Positions 35,260-44,986 of a stretch of 64,000 bases of DNA are shown in pieces. Each line of letters opens with the position of its first letter. Position 1 is the stretch's first letter. Below the pieces are notes generated by a model. That model did no database searches, was not told the origin of the DNA, and saw only the letters and a list, made by a program, of their open reading frames with translations. Source of the DNA: JBDSSS01 sp963764195 (GTDB lineage Bacteria; Actinomycetota; Actinomycetes; Actinomycetales; Dermatophilaceae); NCBI GenBank assembly GCA_963764195.1, contig CAVXRG010000010.1:1-64000 (forward strand), given 5' to 3'. The translations under genes and the position numbers were made by a program.

Positions 35260-36267
35260 ATGGACACCACACCGCTGAACGCAAACGGATCTGGCGGCCA
35301 CGCCGACGTCGTCGTCGCGGATGAAACACCCGCGAAGTCGACGCCGAAGGGATCTCGCGGGCAGGGTCGGTGGCGCGAGTCTGCCCCGGCCGTCCTGATG
35401 GCCACGCCAGCGACCATCGGGCTGATCGTCTTCGTGGCGCTGCCCTTCATCATCGCGATCGTCCTGTCCTTCTTCAACGCTCAACTGAACCAGGTCCGGC
35501 CCCTGAATTTTCTCGGGTTCGACTACTACGTCAGACTTTTCACCGACCCCGTCACCTCCGGGCCATTCCTTCGATCGCTGCTGAACAACTTCGTATTCGC
35601 GGTTGTTGTCATACCCCTGCAAACGGGCCTGGCGTTGATGCTGGCGGTCCTGCTGAACCGCAAACTCAAGGGAATCGCGTTCTTCCGGACCTTCTTCTTC
35701 CTGCCGGTCGTATTCCCGATGGCACTCGTCGCAGTGATCTGGCGTCTGATCCTGGACCGCGGGAACAGCGGTTTGCTCAACGCGACGCTCAGCTTCCTCA
35801 CCGCCGGGAACTTCTCGGGCCAAGACTGGCTGGGTTCGTCGGCAACCGCACTCGGGTCGGTGATCGTCCTGTCGATCTGGCAAGGCGTCGGGTTCCAGAT
35901 GATCATCATCCTCGCCGCACTCCAAGAGATCCCCGCGGAACGCTACGAGGCGGCCTCGCTGGACCGGGCCAACCCGTGGCAACAGTTCGTCCACATCACG
36001 GTCCCGGGGATCCGTAACACGCTCATTTTCGTGGTCCTGCTCACCACCATCTACGCCTTCCGAGTCTACGACCAGGTTTACATCCTGATCCGCACCGCTG
36101 GCGGGAACGAGGAGTCACTGAGAACGGTGCTCTACACCTCCGCCTCCACAGCCCAAAACTCCAACAACGTCGGGCTGGCCTCAGCGATGACGGTCATCTT
36201 CTTCGTCATCGTGGTAGCCCTCACAGTCCTGCAGCGGACGCTATTGAGCCAGAGGAGCGACGGATGA
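35260..36267 (+). CDS. Sugar ABC transporter permease 1 (MalF-type)
   Basis: 335 aa, starting 3 bp after the binding-protein gene. Six predicted helices (for example PAVLMATPATIGLIVFVALPFIIAIVL). The EAA loop is EIPAERYEAASLDRANPWQQF, which docks the ATPase. It forms the channel with permease 2, whose ATGA start overlaps its end. Confidence 0.93.
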   Translation: MDTTPLNANGSGGHADVVVADETPAKSTPKGSRGQGRWRESAPAVLMATPATIGLIVFVALPFIIAIVLSFFNAQLNQVRPLNFLGFDYYVRLFTDPVTSGPFLRSLLNNFVFAVVVIPLQTGLALMLAVLLNRKLKGIAFFRTFFFLPVVFPMALVAVIWRLILDRGNSGLLNATLSFLTAGNFSGQDWLGSSATALGSVIVLSIWQGVGFQMIIILAALQEIPAERYEAASLDRANPWQQFVHITVPGIRNTLIFVVLLTTIYAFRVYDQVYILIRTAGGNEESLRTVLYTSASTAQNSNNVGLASAMTVIFFVIVVALTVLQRTLLSQRSDG

Positions 36268-37121
36268 AATCAACCAGCCCCCAACCCGCAAATCACCGGC
36301 TCGCCAAAGGCCGCGACTACACCATCCTGACCCTCCTGGCCATATTGTTCTTCGCGCCCATCTACTACCTCGTGCTCGGCAGTTTCAAGCCGAGCAACAA
36401 GGTGCTCAACGGGTTCGCCGGCTTCTTACCAACCAACATGTCCTTCCAGAACTATGCCAACGTCTTCAATTCCTTGTCCTCAGACAGCACCGGCTACTTC
36501 GTCCGGTTCTTCCTCAACTCGATCATCATCTCAGCCGCGATCGTGCTCGTCGGACTCATCGTGAACTCGATGGCCGCCTACTCCTTCGCACGCCTGAAGT
36601 GGAAGGGCCGTGACGCCGTGTTCATGGTGGTCATCCTCTTGGTCATCGTGCCGTTCGAAGCAGTCGCCGTTCCTTTGTTGTACATGTTGCAGGGGCAGCG
36701 GGACACCCTGATCGTGCAAATCCTGCCGTTCGTGGCCAACGCGTTTGCGATCTTCTTGTTCTACACGTTCTTCCTCTCGGCGAACGTGAGCGTGGAAGAA
36801 GCGGCCAAACTCGACGGTCTCGGACCCGTCGGAACGTTCTTCCGAATCGTGGTGCCCAACAGCAGGCCCGTCTTCGCCACCGTCGCGATCCTGACGTTCC
36901 TGACCTCATGGGGCCAGTTCCTCTGGCCCTCCCTGGTCGTCACAGATCCGGCCGTCAGGCCCCTACCGCTGGAGATCGGCGTCTTTTCATCTCAGCAACC
37001 ACCAGACTGGGGAGCCGTTTTCGCCTTCGGCACCCTCCTGGTCCTCCCCATCGTTGTCCTGTTCCTCGCCTTCCAACGGTTCTTCGTCCAAAGCGTCGCC
37101 AGCTCAGCAGTGAAGGAATGA
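36264..37121 (+). CDS. Sugar ABC transporter permease 2 (MalG-type)
   Basis: 285 aa, ATG 36264 overlapping permease 1. Six helices from YTILTLLAILFFAPIYYLVLG to VLPIVVLFLAFQRFF. EAA loop VEEAAKLDGLGPVGTFFRI. Together with permease 1 it makes the transmembrane channel of a carbohydrate importer of the CUT1 type. Confidence 0.93.
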   Translation: MKSTSPQPANHRLAKGRDYTILTLLAILFFAPIYYLVLGSFKPSNKVLNGFAGFLPTNMSFQNYANVFNSLSSDSTGYFVRFFLNSIIISAAIVLVGLIVNSMAAYSFARLKWKGRDAVFMVVILLVIVPFEAVAVPLLYMLQGQRDTLIVQILPFVANAFAIFLFYTFFLSANVSVEEAAKLDGLGPVGTFFRIVVPNSRPVFATVAILTFLTSWGQFLWPSLVVTDPAVRPLPLEIGVFSSQQPPDWGAVFAFGTLLVLPIVVLFLAFQRFFVQSVASSAVKE

Positions 37122-37129
37122 CACTCAAA

Positions 37130-37822
37130 ACGCCGGGTGACGAGGCCACCCTGCGGGTGGCCCTCGGACCCTCCCGAACGAGCAGGAAACTGGCTGCCCA
37201 GTGCGCCGACTTGCGACCACTCGACGATTGCCGACAGCATCGGTGTCTGGCCAAGTCCAGGAATGCGGTCAGGGGGGCGTTGCGGGATCCACCGCAAGAC
37301 CGAGGTCCGGTCCGCGGTGGCCCTCAGGACAGTGACCAGCGCGGCGCGGGCGGTCCGGTGTCGGGTTGCTCGCTGAAGCGCGGGGCCATTCACCGTGCAC
37401 CACACCGTCGAGGGCCAGCGGGTGGTGCGTAGAGCGTGAGCTTGGTGTTGCCCGGTCGAGTCCGTGCCGCCTCGATGGCAATGACCGCACCCGCGCTGGG
37501 CCCGAACAGACGAGACGCGCCGCAGTCGTCCAGCAGGGCGGACAGGGTTCTCGATCCCAGTTGCCAACCCGTGGAACAGTCCATGGGGTCCGTTGACGAC
37601 GCGCCCCGCCGGTCGGGCACGTACACCGTGAACGCGGCGCCGAGGCCACGAGCAAGGCCGGGCAGGTTGCCCGAGACCTGGCCGGCGCCGTGGAAAAGCA
37701 CGACAGCCGGACCAGTGCCCACCCGCTGGTACCCGATGGTCGTCCCGTCGGCGGACCGAACCTCGCCACCTTCCGGAAGAGAGCCAATCCCTGCCGACGC
37801 GCCTTGCATGAGCCCAGCCCAC
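37130..37822 (-). pseudogene. Frameshifted alpha/beta hydrolase
   Basis: From ATG 37822 the frame encodes GYQRVGTGPAVVLFHGAGQ (oxyanion strand), VYVPDRRG and FGPSAGAVIAIEAA (nucleophile Ser elbow), ending near 37390 after LYAPPA. A different minus frame then continues with AALVTVLRATADRTSVLRWIP, which fits the next part of the same fold. The end runs into the permease 2 boundary. Both frameshift and truncation are present. Confidence 0.65.
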
Positions 37823-38058
37823 GGTCCATCACGTCCCGCGCGTTTCTGGGCCGAGGGGCCTTGGAAGCAGGCGAAAATCGCGATACACCGTGGATCGTCA
37901 GGTGCCCCGCGTCGCTGTACCGCAGGTGACCCAGCGCTGGGACCGACGCGGCGGCGTGTCCAACGGGCAAGCGCCTCAAGCCGAAGACCGTTGGCTCGGT
38001 GCGGCGCCGACCCCGCGCGAATACACTGGCCACTACCTAGGGAAGGAGGCGCCAACCA

Positions 38059-38283
38059 ATGCAAGATCGCCTCTACCTGGTCCCACTCGCCGTCATCGGC
38101 GCCCTCGTCGTGTGTGTCTTCTGGGTGTTGCGCGACGCGCGGGCCAACGCCGCCGACGGCCACCCTGTCACCGTCTATATCGGCGACTTCAGGATCGACC
38201 GACCTGAGACCTGGGCGAGCGCCTGCCTGGTGATGTGGGTGGTGTTCTTCCCGCTCTACCTCAAGGCGCGATCGGAGAGCTGA
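38059..38283 (+). CDS. Small membrane protein of unknown function
   Basis: 74 aa. ATG 38059 follows AAGGAGG. Two hydrophobic segments (YLVPLAVIGALVVCVFWVL and ASACLVMWVVFFPLYL) flank a charged loop (DGHPVTVYIGDFRIDRPETW). I recognise no family. Confidence 0.6.
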   Translation: MQDRLYLVPLAVIGALVVCVFWVLRDARANAADGHPVTVYIGDFRIDRPETWASACLVMWVVFFPLYLKARSES

Positions 38284-38612
38284 GTCTCTCGCGGCGCTAG
38301 GACGCTGTCGCTTCGCCGCGAAGTGGGTCACCTTCAGGCAGGGCGATGCAGAACGGCGGAACAGTTCGTTCGCGATGTGTGAAACCTGCTCGGCACGATG
38401 TTTGCTACCAACCGCGCCGCCATCGGCGTGGGATTGGCAGCGCCTGACGTCAGCGTGGATTTGGCGGTCTTCGCGTACGACGCGTGGATTCTCGTGGGCG
38501 GCGGGTGGCGGGTGAACCTCGAGAGTTGCCTGTCCCTGCCCGGGCGTACTCGATGCTGGCTCGCACGTCGTGACCTGCCAGGGTCAGAACCGGTTCGGCG
38601 GTCAGATCAGCA
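38284..38612. other. Intergenic region with a hairpin
   Basis: TCGCGGCG at 38289-38296 pairs with CGCCGCGA at 38314-38321 over a 17-base loop. It may end transcription of the small membrane gene. The right arm overlaps a copy of the dispersed motif. Otherwise I see nothing. Confidence 0.4.
38314..38334. repeat. Dispersed motif copy: CGCCGCGAAGTGGGTCACCT
   Basis: Copy of the motif at 3311, 31618 and 48754, here with the extended GGGTCACC end. Confidence 0.5.
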
Positions 38613-40106
38613 TCACGGGTTCCGGAACCTCGCTCGTATGCGTCGACGGGTGATGGCGATCCCGGCAGCAAGGGTCAGGCAGACGGAGCCGGGAACCATC
38701 AGCGCGGCGAGCGCGTACTTGGTGGTGCTGTCGGCTCGGCCGCGTCGTCGAGTGGGTCTGCCCCGCGTCGTGGGCTCCCGTCGTCGGGGGTCCAGGGCGG
38801 GCAGCAGGACGCGGGGTCGGAGGAGCGAGGTCGGCCGATCGACCAGGCCGGTGGATCGGAGGAACCGGGTGGCGACGACGGGGTCGTGCGCCGCCGCGGC
38901 CAGCACACGTTCCACGTAGGCTCCCGTGACGCGCTGGGGCAGGGTGCCGCGGCTGGTGGCCGTCGGAAGTTCGAGATCAGCGGTCCGTGCGGCTTCCCAA
39001 CAGGGTCGAGAGACCGCTGACAGGCGTCGCTGGATGCGGGTGGTGCTCGGTGTCCGCGCGAGCTCGGCGCGCAGGACCTTGGCCTGGAGGGCGGCCACCG
39101 TCATTCCTTGCCCGTAGATGGGGTCCTGGCTGCAGGCGGCGTCGCCGACGGCCACCAGTCCGGAGGGGAGGCCGCCGGGACGGGCGTGGCGCCGGGTGCC
39201 CGTCAGGTACCGGTACCGGACGGGCTCGCTGACCGGCTCGGCGCGGCGAAGGGCGTCGGCCAGGTCGCGTCCGTAGACCAGTGGCGCCGTGAAGGCGGTC
39301 AGTCCCACCAGGTCGGCCGGTGGCCGGTCCTCGCCGAATCCACCCACGGTGAGCAGGAACTCGCCGTCCTCGAGTCGCGCCAGCGAGGCCGCCCTGGGCG
39401 TCGTCGAGGAGGGCCCGCAGACGATCGCGATGTCACCGTCCAAGGCGTCGGGGTCCAGCCGGAGCCGACAGCTGACGTAGCTGAGGTCGACCGAGACCTG
39501 TTGGGGCGCGGGGAGCGGACGGCCGAGGTCGGCGAGCCACGACGGTAGGCGCGACCCGCGTCCGGACGCGTCGACCACGAGGTCGGCGGCCAACACCTCG
39601 GCCGCACTGCCGGGGGTCCGGTCGACGATGCGCAGCCCATGCACGACCCCCCCGTCGAGGAGCAGGCCCACGGCGTCGCAATGGGCGCGCACGGTGATCT
39701 CTGGGTCCTTCAGCACTCGTCGCCGCACCACACCCTCGAGGTGGGGTCGGCTCACACTGATCACCCTGAGCCCGGCGTGGGCGCGCGGTAGCCGGTGGCC
39801 ACCAAAGGCCAGCCGGAAGTCGGCCAGGGCGTCACCCTCGGGCGCCCCGTCGGTCAGCAGTTCATCGCGCAGGCCGGGCAGCAGCTCCTCCATGGCGAGC
39901 TGACCACGGGTCAGCAGGGCATGAGCGTGGAGGCCCTGTGGCACGCCACGACGCGCCTCATACAGCACGTGGGGGGATGTGGGCACGCCGTCCCGCTCCA
40001 CGATGGTGACCCGCTCGAACCGTTCCAGGAGTGTCCAGGCCGCCAGCAGCCCGGCCATGCCGGCGCCGACGACCACCGCGCCCTCTCCACGCATCTGCGT
40101 CTGCAT
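38613..40106 (-). CDS. FAD-dependent monooxygenase / reductase-like flavoprotein
   Basis: 497 aa, ATG 40106 after GGAGGTGAGG. The FAD-binding GAVVVGAGMAGLLAAW (dinucleotide motif) starts near residue 8 and the second motif VAVGDAACSQDPIYGQGM is near residue 310, the layout of PHBH/squalene-epoxidase-type flavoproteins. A hydrophobic segment (YALAALMVPGSVCLTLAAG) at the C-terminus may anchor it to the membrane. The substrate cannot be told from sequence. It lies 119 bp downstream of the NTPase fusion gene. Confidence 0.85.
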   Translation of the reverse strand: MQTQMRGEGAVVVGAGMAGLLAAWTLLERFERVTIVERDGVPTSPHVLYEARRGVPQGLHAHALLTRGQLAMEELLPGLRDELLTDGAPEGDALADFRLAFGGHRLPRAHAGLRVISVSRPHLEGVVRRRVLKDPEITVRAHCDAVGLLLDGGVVHGLRIVDRTPGSAAEVLAADLVVDASGRGSRLPSWLADLGRPLPAPQQVSVDLSYVSCRLRLDPDALDGDIAIVCGPSSTTPRAASLARLEDGEFLLTVGGFGEDRPPADLVGLTAFTAPLVYGRDLADALRRAEPVSEPVRYRYLTGTRRHARPGGLPSGLVAVGDAACSQDPIYGQGMTVAALQAKVLRAELARTPSTTRIQRRLSAVSRPCWEAARTADLELPTATSRGTLPQRVTGAYVERVLAAAAHDPVVATRFLRSTGLVDRPTSLLRPRVLLPALDPRRREPTTRGRPTRRRGRADSTTKYALAALMVPGSVCLTLAAGIAITRRRIRARFRNP

Positions 40107-40225
40107 CTGCCTCACCTCCAGGTCCCACCCCACCGCATCGGCGGGGCAGGGGGAAGGCCATGGCGGTGCTCACCGGTGCTCAATGGTGCTCACCCCACGC
40201 GCCGGCCCCGGCTTCGCCGGCACCG

Positions 40226-42301
40226 TCAGCCGTGGAGCTCGCGCTGCCAGCACCACTCAGTGATCCGGTCCCGACCCTGAGACAGGTGACGCCGGTAGGT
40301 GCTGAAGGGCAGGTGCAGCCTTGCCGCTACCGCCTCCTGTGTCCCGGAGGGCCGAAGGTAGGTGTGGCGCACCGCCTGCCACATCCGGTCGTCCCGCGGG
40401 TCGTCCGTGAGTGACTCCGCCGCCTCCTCCAGGAGCGCGCACAGCGCGGAAGCATCCGGAGGGTGCGGAGCGGACCGGTCGATGAGAAGCCGGGTCCGCA
40501 GGAGCGCGGAGCGGCCCAGCAAGTCCGGGCGGTGCAGGTCACCAAGGGCCTGCCTCACCTCGGCAGCGAACTCCTGCCTATCCGGCGCCGCGGGAGCGGC
40601 AGGAGGAGCGGAGGGCCGATCGAAGTCCTGGCTGAGAACCTTGTCCTCCCAGTCGTCGATCATCGCCCCGACGGGCACGGACCGGAAGTCGTGGCAGAAG
40701 AGACCGAACGTGCGCCGGCCGACCGTGGTGTCCGCCCCGACGAGTCGCGGTAGGCCTGCAACGCGGAAGTAGGCATCCCACCGGTCTGGTTCGGCCAAAG
40801 TCAGGAAATCGAAGGCCAGGCGGGGCATCTCCACGTACCGCTGCAGGGTCACCACCGGGACGAGGTTCAGGGTCGGGGAGGGATCCTGGTATGCGACCGC
40901 ATCGATGACGAACCTGGTCTGGGTGACGATCTCGCCGTCGCGAAGCCGCCCGTCGGCGGTGGCGTGGGCCCAGGCGGCCGAGGCGGGGGGGTCTGCGTCG
41001 ATGAGGTCCGCGTCGGCTGCCGTCAGGTCGATCAGGCCCACGAAGCCCCGGATCCGTCCATCTTCCCCGCGAAGCACGATGAACCCTTCTGGCTGGCTGA
41101 GCAGCCAGGAGCGGGCGGCCCGGACGGCTTCGTCCCCCTCGTGCAGGGCGACCAGCTCGAGGATGTCCGAGTGATCCGCCGATGTGGCCGGCTGGGGGCG
41201 GTTCTGGCCCCACGAACCCCAGTCCACCGGGGACAGGACGCCCGGCAGGTTGCGGAAGATGAACTTCAGGTCGAACATCGCCTGCTCCCGCCTGCTCGGG
41301 TCAGCGGAGCCCAGCTGGCGGTGCACGTGGGAGCGCACCCTCCGGAACACTGACCGGTACCCCTCCGGGTCGCGCCAGCGAAGGTCGAGGTCCAGGACGT
41401 CGCGAGCCAGGTCGTGCGGCCGCAGACCCTCCGGCGTCGCATCCACGAAGGACAGGCCGTGCAGCCAGTCGAACAGTCCGGACGCGTCCGCGACACCCAG
41501 CGCCTCACGCAGCAACGGCTCGGTCGTGACGCGGGCGAGCGCGCTGACCTGGAGGGCGTGACGGGAGAGCTGGTCCGGCACCACGTCGACCAGGCGGGTC
41601 AGAAGCGTGGAGACCAGGTCGACGCCGAGGCCTTCCTGGGTGTCCCCGTCCGCGCCACGATGGGTGAGATCGGCCAGTAGTCCGAGAGCCAGAGGGTGCC
41701 CGTAAGCCCGCCGTGACAGGCCCTCCGCCTCCCCGAGCGACACACCGGCCCGGCACAGGAGCTCGATCGCCTCGACCCGCGACAGTCCACGAAGAGCCAC
41801 GGACCGCAGGCGCTCGAGCCATACCGGGTCGTTCCATCCACCCTCTGGCGGCAGCCGGCTCGCGACGACGGCCAACGAGTGGTCGGGGAGTCCGGCTATC
41901 AACTCGTCGCGGATCCGCGCCTTCAGCGCCCCACCCTGCTCGTAGCCGTCCACGACCAGGACGGTTCGCCCGGCCTCGGAGTCTCCTCCCCGCGGGTGGC
42001 TCGACTCCAGCGCCGCGGCCGCCCCCGCGTACTCGGTGGGATCGGCCACGCAGGCAACGATGTCGACACGCACAACCCGGACACCCGCGCGGGTTGCTGT
42101 CTCCGCCAAGCGATCCAACAACGCGGATTTGCCGATCCCGCCCGGCCCGTGCACGAACATCACCGAGAACATCGAATCCGCGGATTCGACCGCGGAACGG
42201 AACAGCTCGATCTCGGCGGTTCGGCCCACGAAACGTGCCCGGCGACGCTCGATGAGCCGGTCACCGACTGTGAACAAACGGTCACCTGCCACCCATCCCA
42301 C
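40226..42301 (-). CDS. NTPase, GNAT-like and HTH three-part regulatory protein
   Basis: 691 aa, GTG start. An N-terminal AAA/STAND NTPase has Walker A GPGGIGKSALLDRL (about residue 50) and a VLVVDG Walker B (about 113); a helical arm follows. Residues about 395-560 look like a GNAT fold (GFIVLRGEDGRIRGFVGLID). The C-terminus is a DNA-binding helix-turn-helix (GTQEAVAARLHLPFSTYRRHL). I see no TPR or WD40 sensor. It would be an ATP-dependent regulator; target genes and ligand are unknown. Confidence 0.7.
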   Translation of the reverse strand: MGWVAGDRLFTVGDRLIERRRARFVGRTAEIELFRSAVESADSMFSVMFVHGPGGIGKSALLDRLAETATRAGVRVVRVDIVACVADPTEYAGAAAALESSHPRGGDSEAGRTVLVVDGYEQGGALKARIRDELIAGLPDHSLAVVASRLPPEGGWNDPVWLERLRSVALRGLSRVEAIELLCRAGVSLGEAEGLSRRAYGHPLALGLLADLTHRGADGDTQEGLGVDLVSTLLTRLVDVVPDQLSRHALQVSALARVTTEPLLREALGVADASGLFDWLHGLSFVDATPEGLRPHDLARDVLDLDLRWRDPEGYRSVFRRVRSHVHRQLGSADPSRREQAMFDLKFIFRNLPGVLSPVDWGSWGQNRPQPATSADHSDILELVALHEGDEAVRAARSWLLSQPEGFIVLRGEDGRIRGFVGLIDLTAADADLIDADPPASAAWAHATADGRLRDGEIVTQTRFVIDAVAYQDPSPTLNLVPVVTLQRYVEMPRLAFDFLTLAEPDRWDAYFRVAGLPRLVGADTTVGRRTFGLFCHDFRSVPVGAMIDDWEDKVLSQDFDRPSAPPAAPAAPDRQEFAAEVRQALGDLHRPDLLGRSALLRTRLLIDRSAPHPPDASALCALLEEAAESLTDDPRDDRMWQAVRHTYLRPSGTQEAVAARLHLPFSTYRRHLSQGRDRITEWCWQRELHG

Positions 42302-42939
42302 TGTAATGAAGCACGGCCCGATTCGCGACGGCCGAGGACCCCTGACGTCTCAGACCGTGACCTCGCCGTCACACGAAACAGCTTCCGTCCGGACCTGCCC
42401 GGCTCGCGGCGGCGTGACGCCGTTCGCGGAGCCCCTTGGCCAGCGGTTCTTGGCAAGGCGCCACCGCGCCCATCGGACCGCAGCCATGCACCGAGGAAGG
42501 GAACGACATGGTCTTGCGGCGTACCTCTTCCAACGCGGGACCAACCTCGTCAGCCGAATGTGGAGCAGTCCACCTCGCCTACCGAGCGCTCGCAATGGTC
42601 GTTGACGGTGCCATCCGGTTTGACGACGAACGTCGTCGTGGTCAGCAAACCCCTGAATGGGCCTTCGAAGGACGTGTGCCGCTCGAGGGTCACCTGTCGG
42701 CCCCCAGAACTGCCGGCATTGAAGACGACGACCTCGTCGCTGCTGTCCTGCCACGTCGCTCGACGCAATGACGCGGGCACGGACCGGTCGGCCGTGGTGC
42801 TGGACCCGTGCTGGCCGGTGCTGGCCGCCGCGGACCACCGACCGCGGCGGAGGGCTGCTCGCCGCGCAGATCGCCGTGGGGGAGACCGCCGACATGGTCG
42901 GGGACGAGGCCATGCCCGCGCGCTGCCCGGCGGCTCTGC
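42302..42939. other. Intergenic region with possible gene relic
   Basis: About 640 bp between two minus-strand genes. A 76-codon minus-strand frame at 42550-42780 (EVVVFNAGSSGGRQVTLERH...) has protein-like composition and could be the end of a lost secreted-protein gene. Nothing else is recognised. Confidence 0.4.
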
Positions 42940-44280
42940 TCAGCGCGCGGTTTCTGGATGGCAGCCGGCCGCCCGGCTGATCTCGTCGACGACCTCCTGG
43001 GCTGGCAGCTGAGCGGTGACGGTGGGCGGGTCCACCAGCACCGTGCCCGCGATGACATCCCGGCCCTGGGGCACCTGGAAACCCGCGGTCATAATGCGCC
43101 GGCCCCGCAGGGTGAGTGCGAGGTACCCGGCCGCGGCGAACGTGCCGAGGGTCATCAGCGCGAAGATGGTGCGGTAGTCCAGCAGCGTCACCAGCAGGGC
43201 ACCGGTCGCGATCGAGAGGGCCTGCGGGGTGGTGGTCAGCACCTCGACCGACGTGCTGACTCGCCCCATGAGCCGGCCCGGGGTGCGCTTCTGGAGCAGG
43301 GTGTTGAACGCGACGATGACCAGCGGGAGACCGGCACCAAGGACCGCGGCGGTCATCAGGAGCTCCCAGGTTTGCTGCGCGGCCACAATCCCGGCGAGGC
43401 CCAGGGTGGTGACCAGCAGACCGATGATCACGGTTGCCGGCTCGCCGAAGCGCCGGATGACCCTGCTGGCCGCCAGTCCGGAAGCGACTGCACCGGCACC
43501 CTGCACGGTCAGCAGCGGGCCCACGAAGGTAACCGGCTTGTCGAAGGCATCCACCACGGCGTACACCGCGGACTCGGCGAACCCGATCACCAGCAGCGCC
43601 AGGGCCAGCGCGACCGTGGTGTGCAGGAGCACCGGGGTCCGGCGGATGAAGGTCGCCCCCTCGACAATCTCCGCGCGCCAGTGCTGCGGCTGTCCTGCCG
43701 GCTCGGGCCGGCGGCTGCCCCGGAGCCCGGCGATGGCCACGGCCGCGAGCAGGAAGGTGGCCGCGTCGACCAGGGCCACCGCGCCGCCCCCGACGAACGC
43801 GAAGGTGGCGGCCCCCAGCAGCGGACCGACCAGACGCAGCGCCTCGCGGGTCACGCTCAGCGAGGCGTTCGCCTCCACGAGCACGTCCTCGGCGAGCATC
43901 TCCTTGAGTAGGCCGTTGAGCGCGGCGGGCACCACGACGAAGGAGGTGCCGTAGCAGAAGGCGACGGCGTACACGATCCACACGTCGCCGGAGTCGTGCA
44001 CCAGGAGCAGGGGCAGCATCATCGCGGCCGACGCGACGTTGGCGACCACCAGGAACGTGCGTCGGTCGACCCGGTCCACGGCGTACCCGAACAGCGGTGC
44101 CACCAGGGCGGGGGCTGTCATCCACAGGAAGGTCAGCCCGGCTGCGCCGTTCGAGCCGGTGAGGGTCTTCACCCACATGCTCAGCACGATCAGCATCAAC
44201 GAGTCGCCGAACATGCTGGCGGTCAGACCGGCGAAGAGCCGGCCGAACCCGGGCGTGCGGAAGGTGGTCCGGATCATCAT
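42940..44280 (-). CDS. MFS efflux permease
   Basis: 446 aa with about twelve hydrophobic helices. TASMFGDSLMLIVLSMWV and VDRVDRRTF (loop 2-3 MFS motif) are near the N-terminus. It resembles actinobacterial drug-exporter MFS permeases with a short C-terminal cytosolic tail. It is controlled by the ArsR-type regulator encoded just upstream, whose stop overlaps its start. The exported compound is unknown. Confidence 0.88.
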   Translation of the reverse strand: MMIRTTFRTPGFGRLFAGLTASMFGDSLMLIVLSMWVKTLTGSNGAAGLTFLWMTAPALVAPLFGYAVDRVDRRTFLVVANVASAAMMLPLLLVHDSGDVWIVYAVAFCYGTSFVVVPAALNGLLKEMLAEDVLVEANASLSVTREALRLVGPLLGAATFAFVGGGAVALVDAATFLLAAVAIAGLRGSRRPEPAGQPQHWRAEIVEGATFIRRTPVLLHTTVALALALLVIGFAESAVYAVVDAFDKPVTFVGPLLTVQGAGAVASGLAASRVIRRFGEPATVIIGLLVTTLGLAGIVAAQQTWELLMTAAVLGAGLPLVIVAFNTLLQKRTPGRLMGRVSTSVEVLTTTPQALSIATGALLVTLLDYRTIFALMTLGTFAAAGYLALTLRGRRIMTAGFQVPQGRDVIAGTVLVDPPTVTAQLPAQEVVDEISRAAGCHPETAR

Positions 44281-44951
44281 GCGGTCTCCTCGTTCGAGTG
44301 GGTGTCTGCGGTGTGGGACGGCTCGGGCGGCGCGGGGCCGTCGGCCGGGACCGGCATGGGACGGTGCGGGCCGCTGGGCGCCAGCCAGCCGACCAGGGAC
44401 ACCAACCGGGCGTCGTCGGGTCGGTGCTCGGGATGCCTTGACCGGTCGAGGTGCCGCTGCAGCAGATCGGTCAGCTCCTGCTTGAGCCCCAGCGCCTCCT
44501 CGGCCGTCAGCCAGAGCTGGGACTGCACCAGCCCGGTCGCCTCGCGCCAGGGCGCCGGCTCGCTGTCCCGGGCCGCGCGGGCCGCCCGGAGGCGCTGCAT
44601 CTCCCGCTCGAGGACCATGTCGGTGAGGGCGTCCGCGGCCATCCGGTCCTTGGGGTCGGGGTCGGGGTCGGTCGCGTGCTCCACGTCGTCGCCCCACTCG
44701 AGCCCCTCGCTGACGGCCTGCCAGGGTCGGTTGCGGCCGGTGCCGCCGCGGGCCTCGCGGACGAAGCCGTGCTCGGCGAGCTTGCGCAGGTGCCAGGAGC
44801 AGTTGGACGGGGAATCCGAGAGCAGCGCCGCCGCCTGGGTGGCGGTGAGCGGCCCCTCGGTGGCCAAGGCGCCCAGCAAGGCCATCCGGACGGGGTGGGC
44901 GAGTGCTTTCAAGGCGTTGGCGTCCGTGACGCGGCGGCGAGTCGGTGGCAT
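44277..44951 (-). CDS. ArsR-type winged-helix regulator of the MFS gene
   Basis: 224 aa. ANALKALAHPVRMALLGALATEGPLTATQAAALLSDSPSNCSWHLRKLAEHGFV is a winged helix-turn-helix of the ArsR type (residues 11-64). A charged helical C-terminus of unusual length follows. No CxC metal site is present, so the ligand is likely organic. It is probably a repressor of its own operon. Confidence 0.88.
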   Translation of the reverse strand: MPPTRRRVTDANALKALAHPVRMALLGALATEGPLTATQAAALLSDSPSNCSWHLRKLAEHGFVREARGGTGRNRPWQAVSEGLEWGDDVEHATDPDPDPKDRMAADALTDMVLEREMQRLRAARAARDSEPAPWREATGLVQSQLWLTAEEALGLKQELTDLLQRHLDRSRHPEHRPDDARLVSLVGWLAPSGPHRPMPVPADGPAPPEPSHTADTHSNEETA

Positions 44952-44986
44952 ATGTGGAAATTACTCTTTCGAAAGCGATCTTTCAA
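44952..44986 (-). promoter_or_regulatory. Leaderless promoter with operator in its spacer
   Basis: On the minus strand TTGAAA (44986-44981), a 17-bp spacer and TAATTT (44963-44958) form a near-consensus promoter. The predicted +1 falls on or beside the ATG at 44951, so the mRNA would lack a leader. The spacer contains the palindrome CTTTCGAAAG, and GAAAGATCGCTTTC also overlaps it; ArsR-type binding there would block RNA polymerase. Confidence 0.65.

Noticed and set aside
42940..44697. MFS gene extended to 585 codons
   Set aside because: The extension overlaps the ArsR-type gene in another frame. ATG 44280 with GGAG and the ATGA-type overlap fit an operon.
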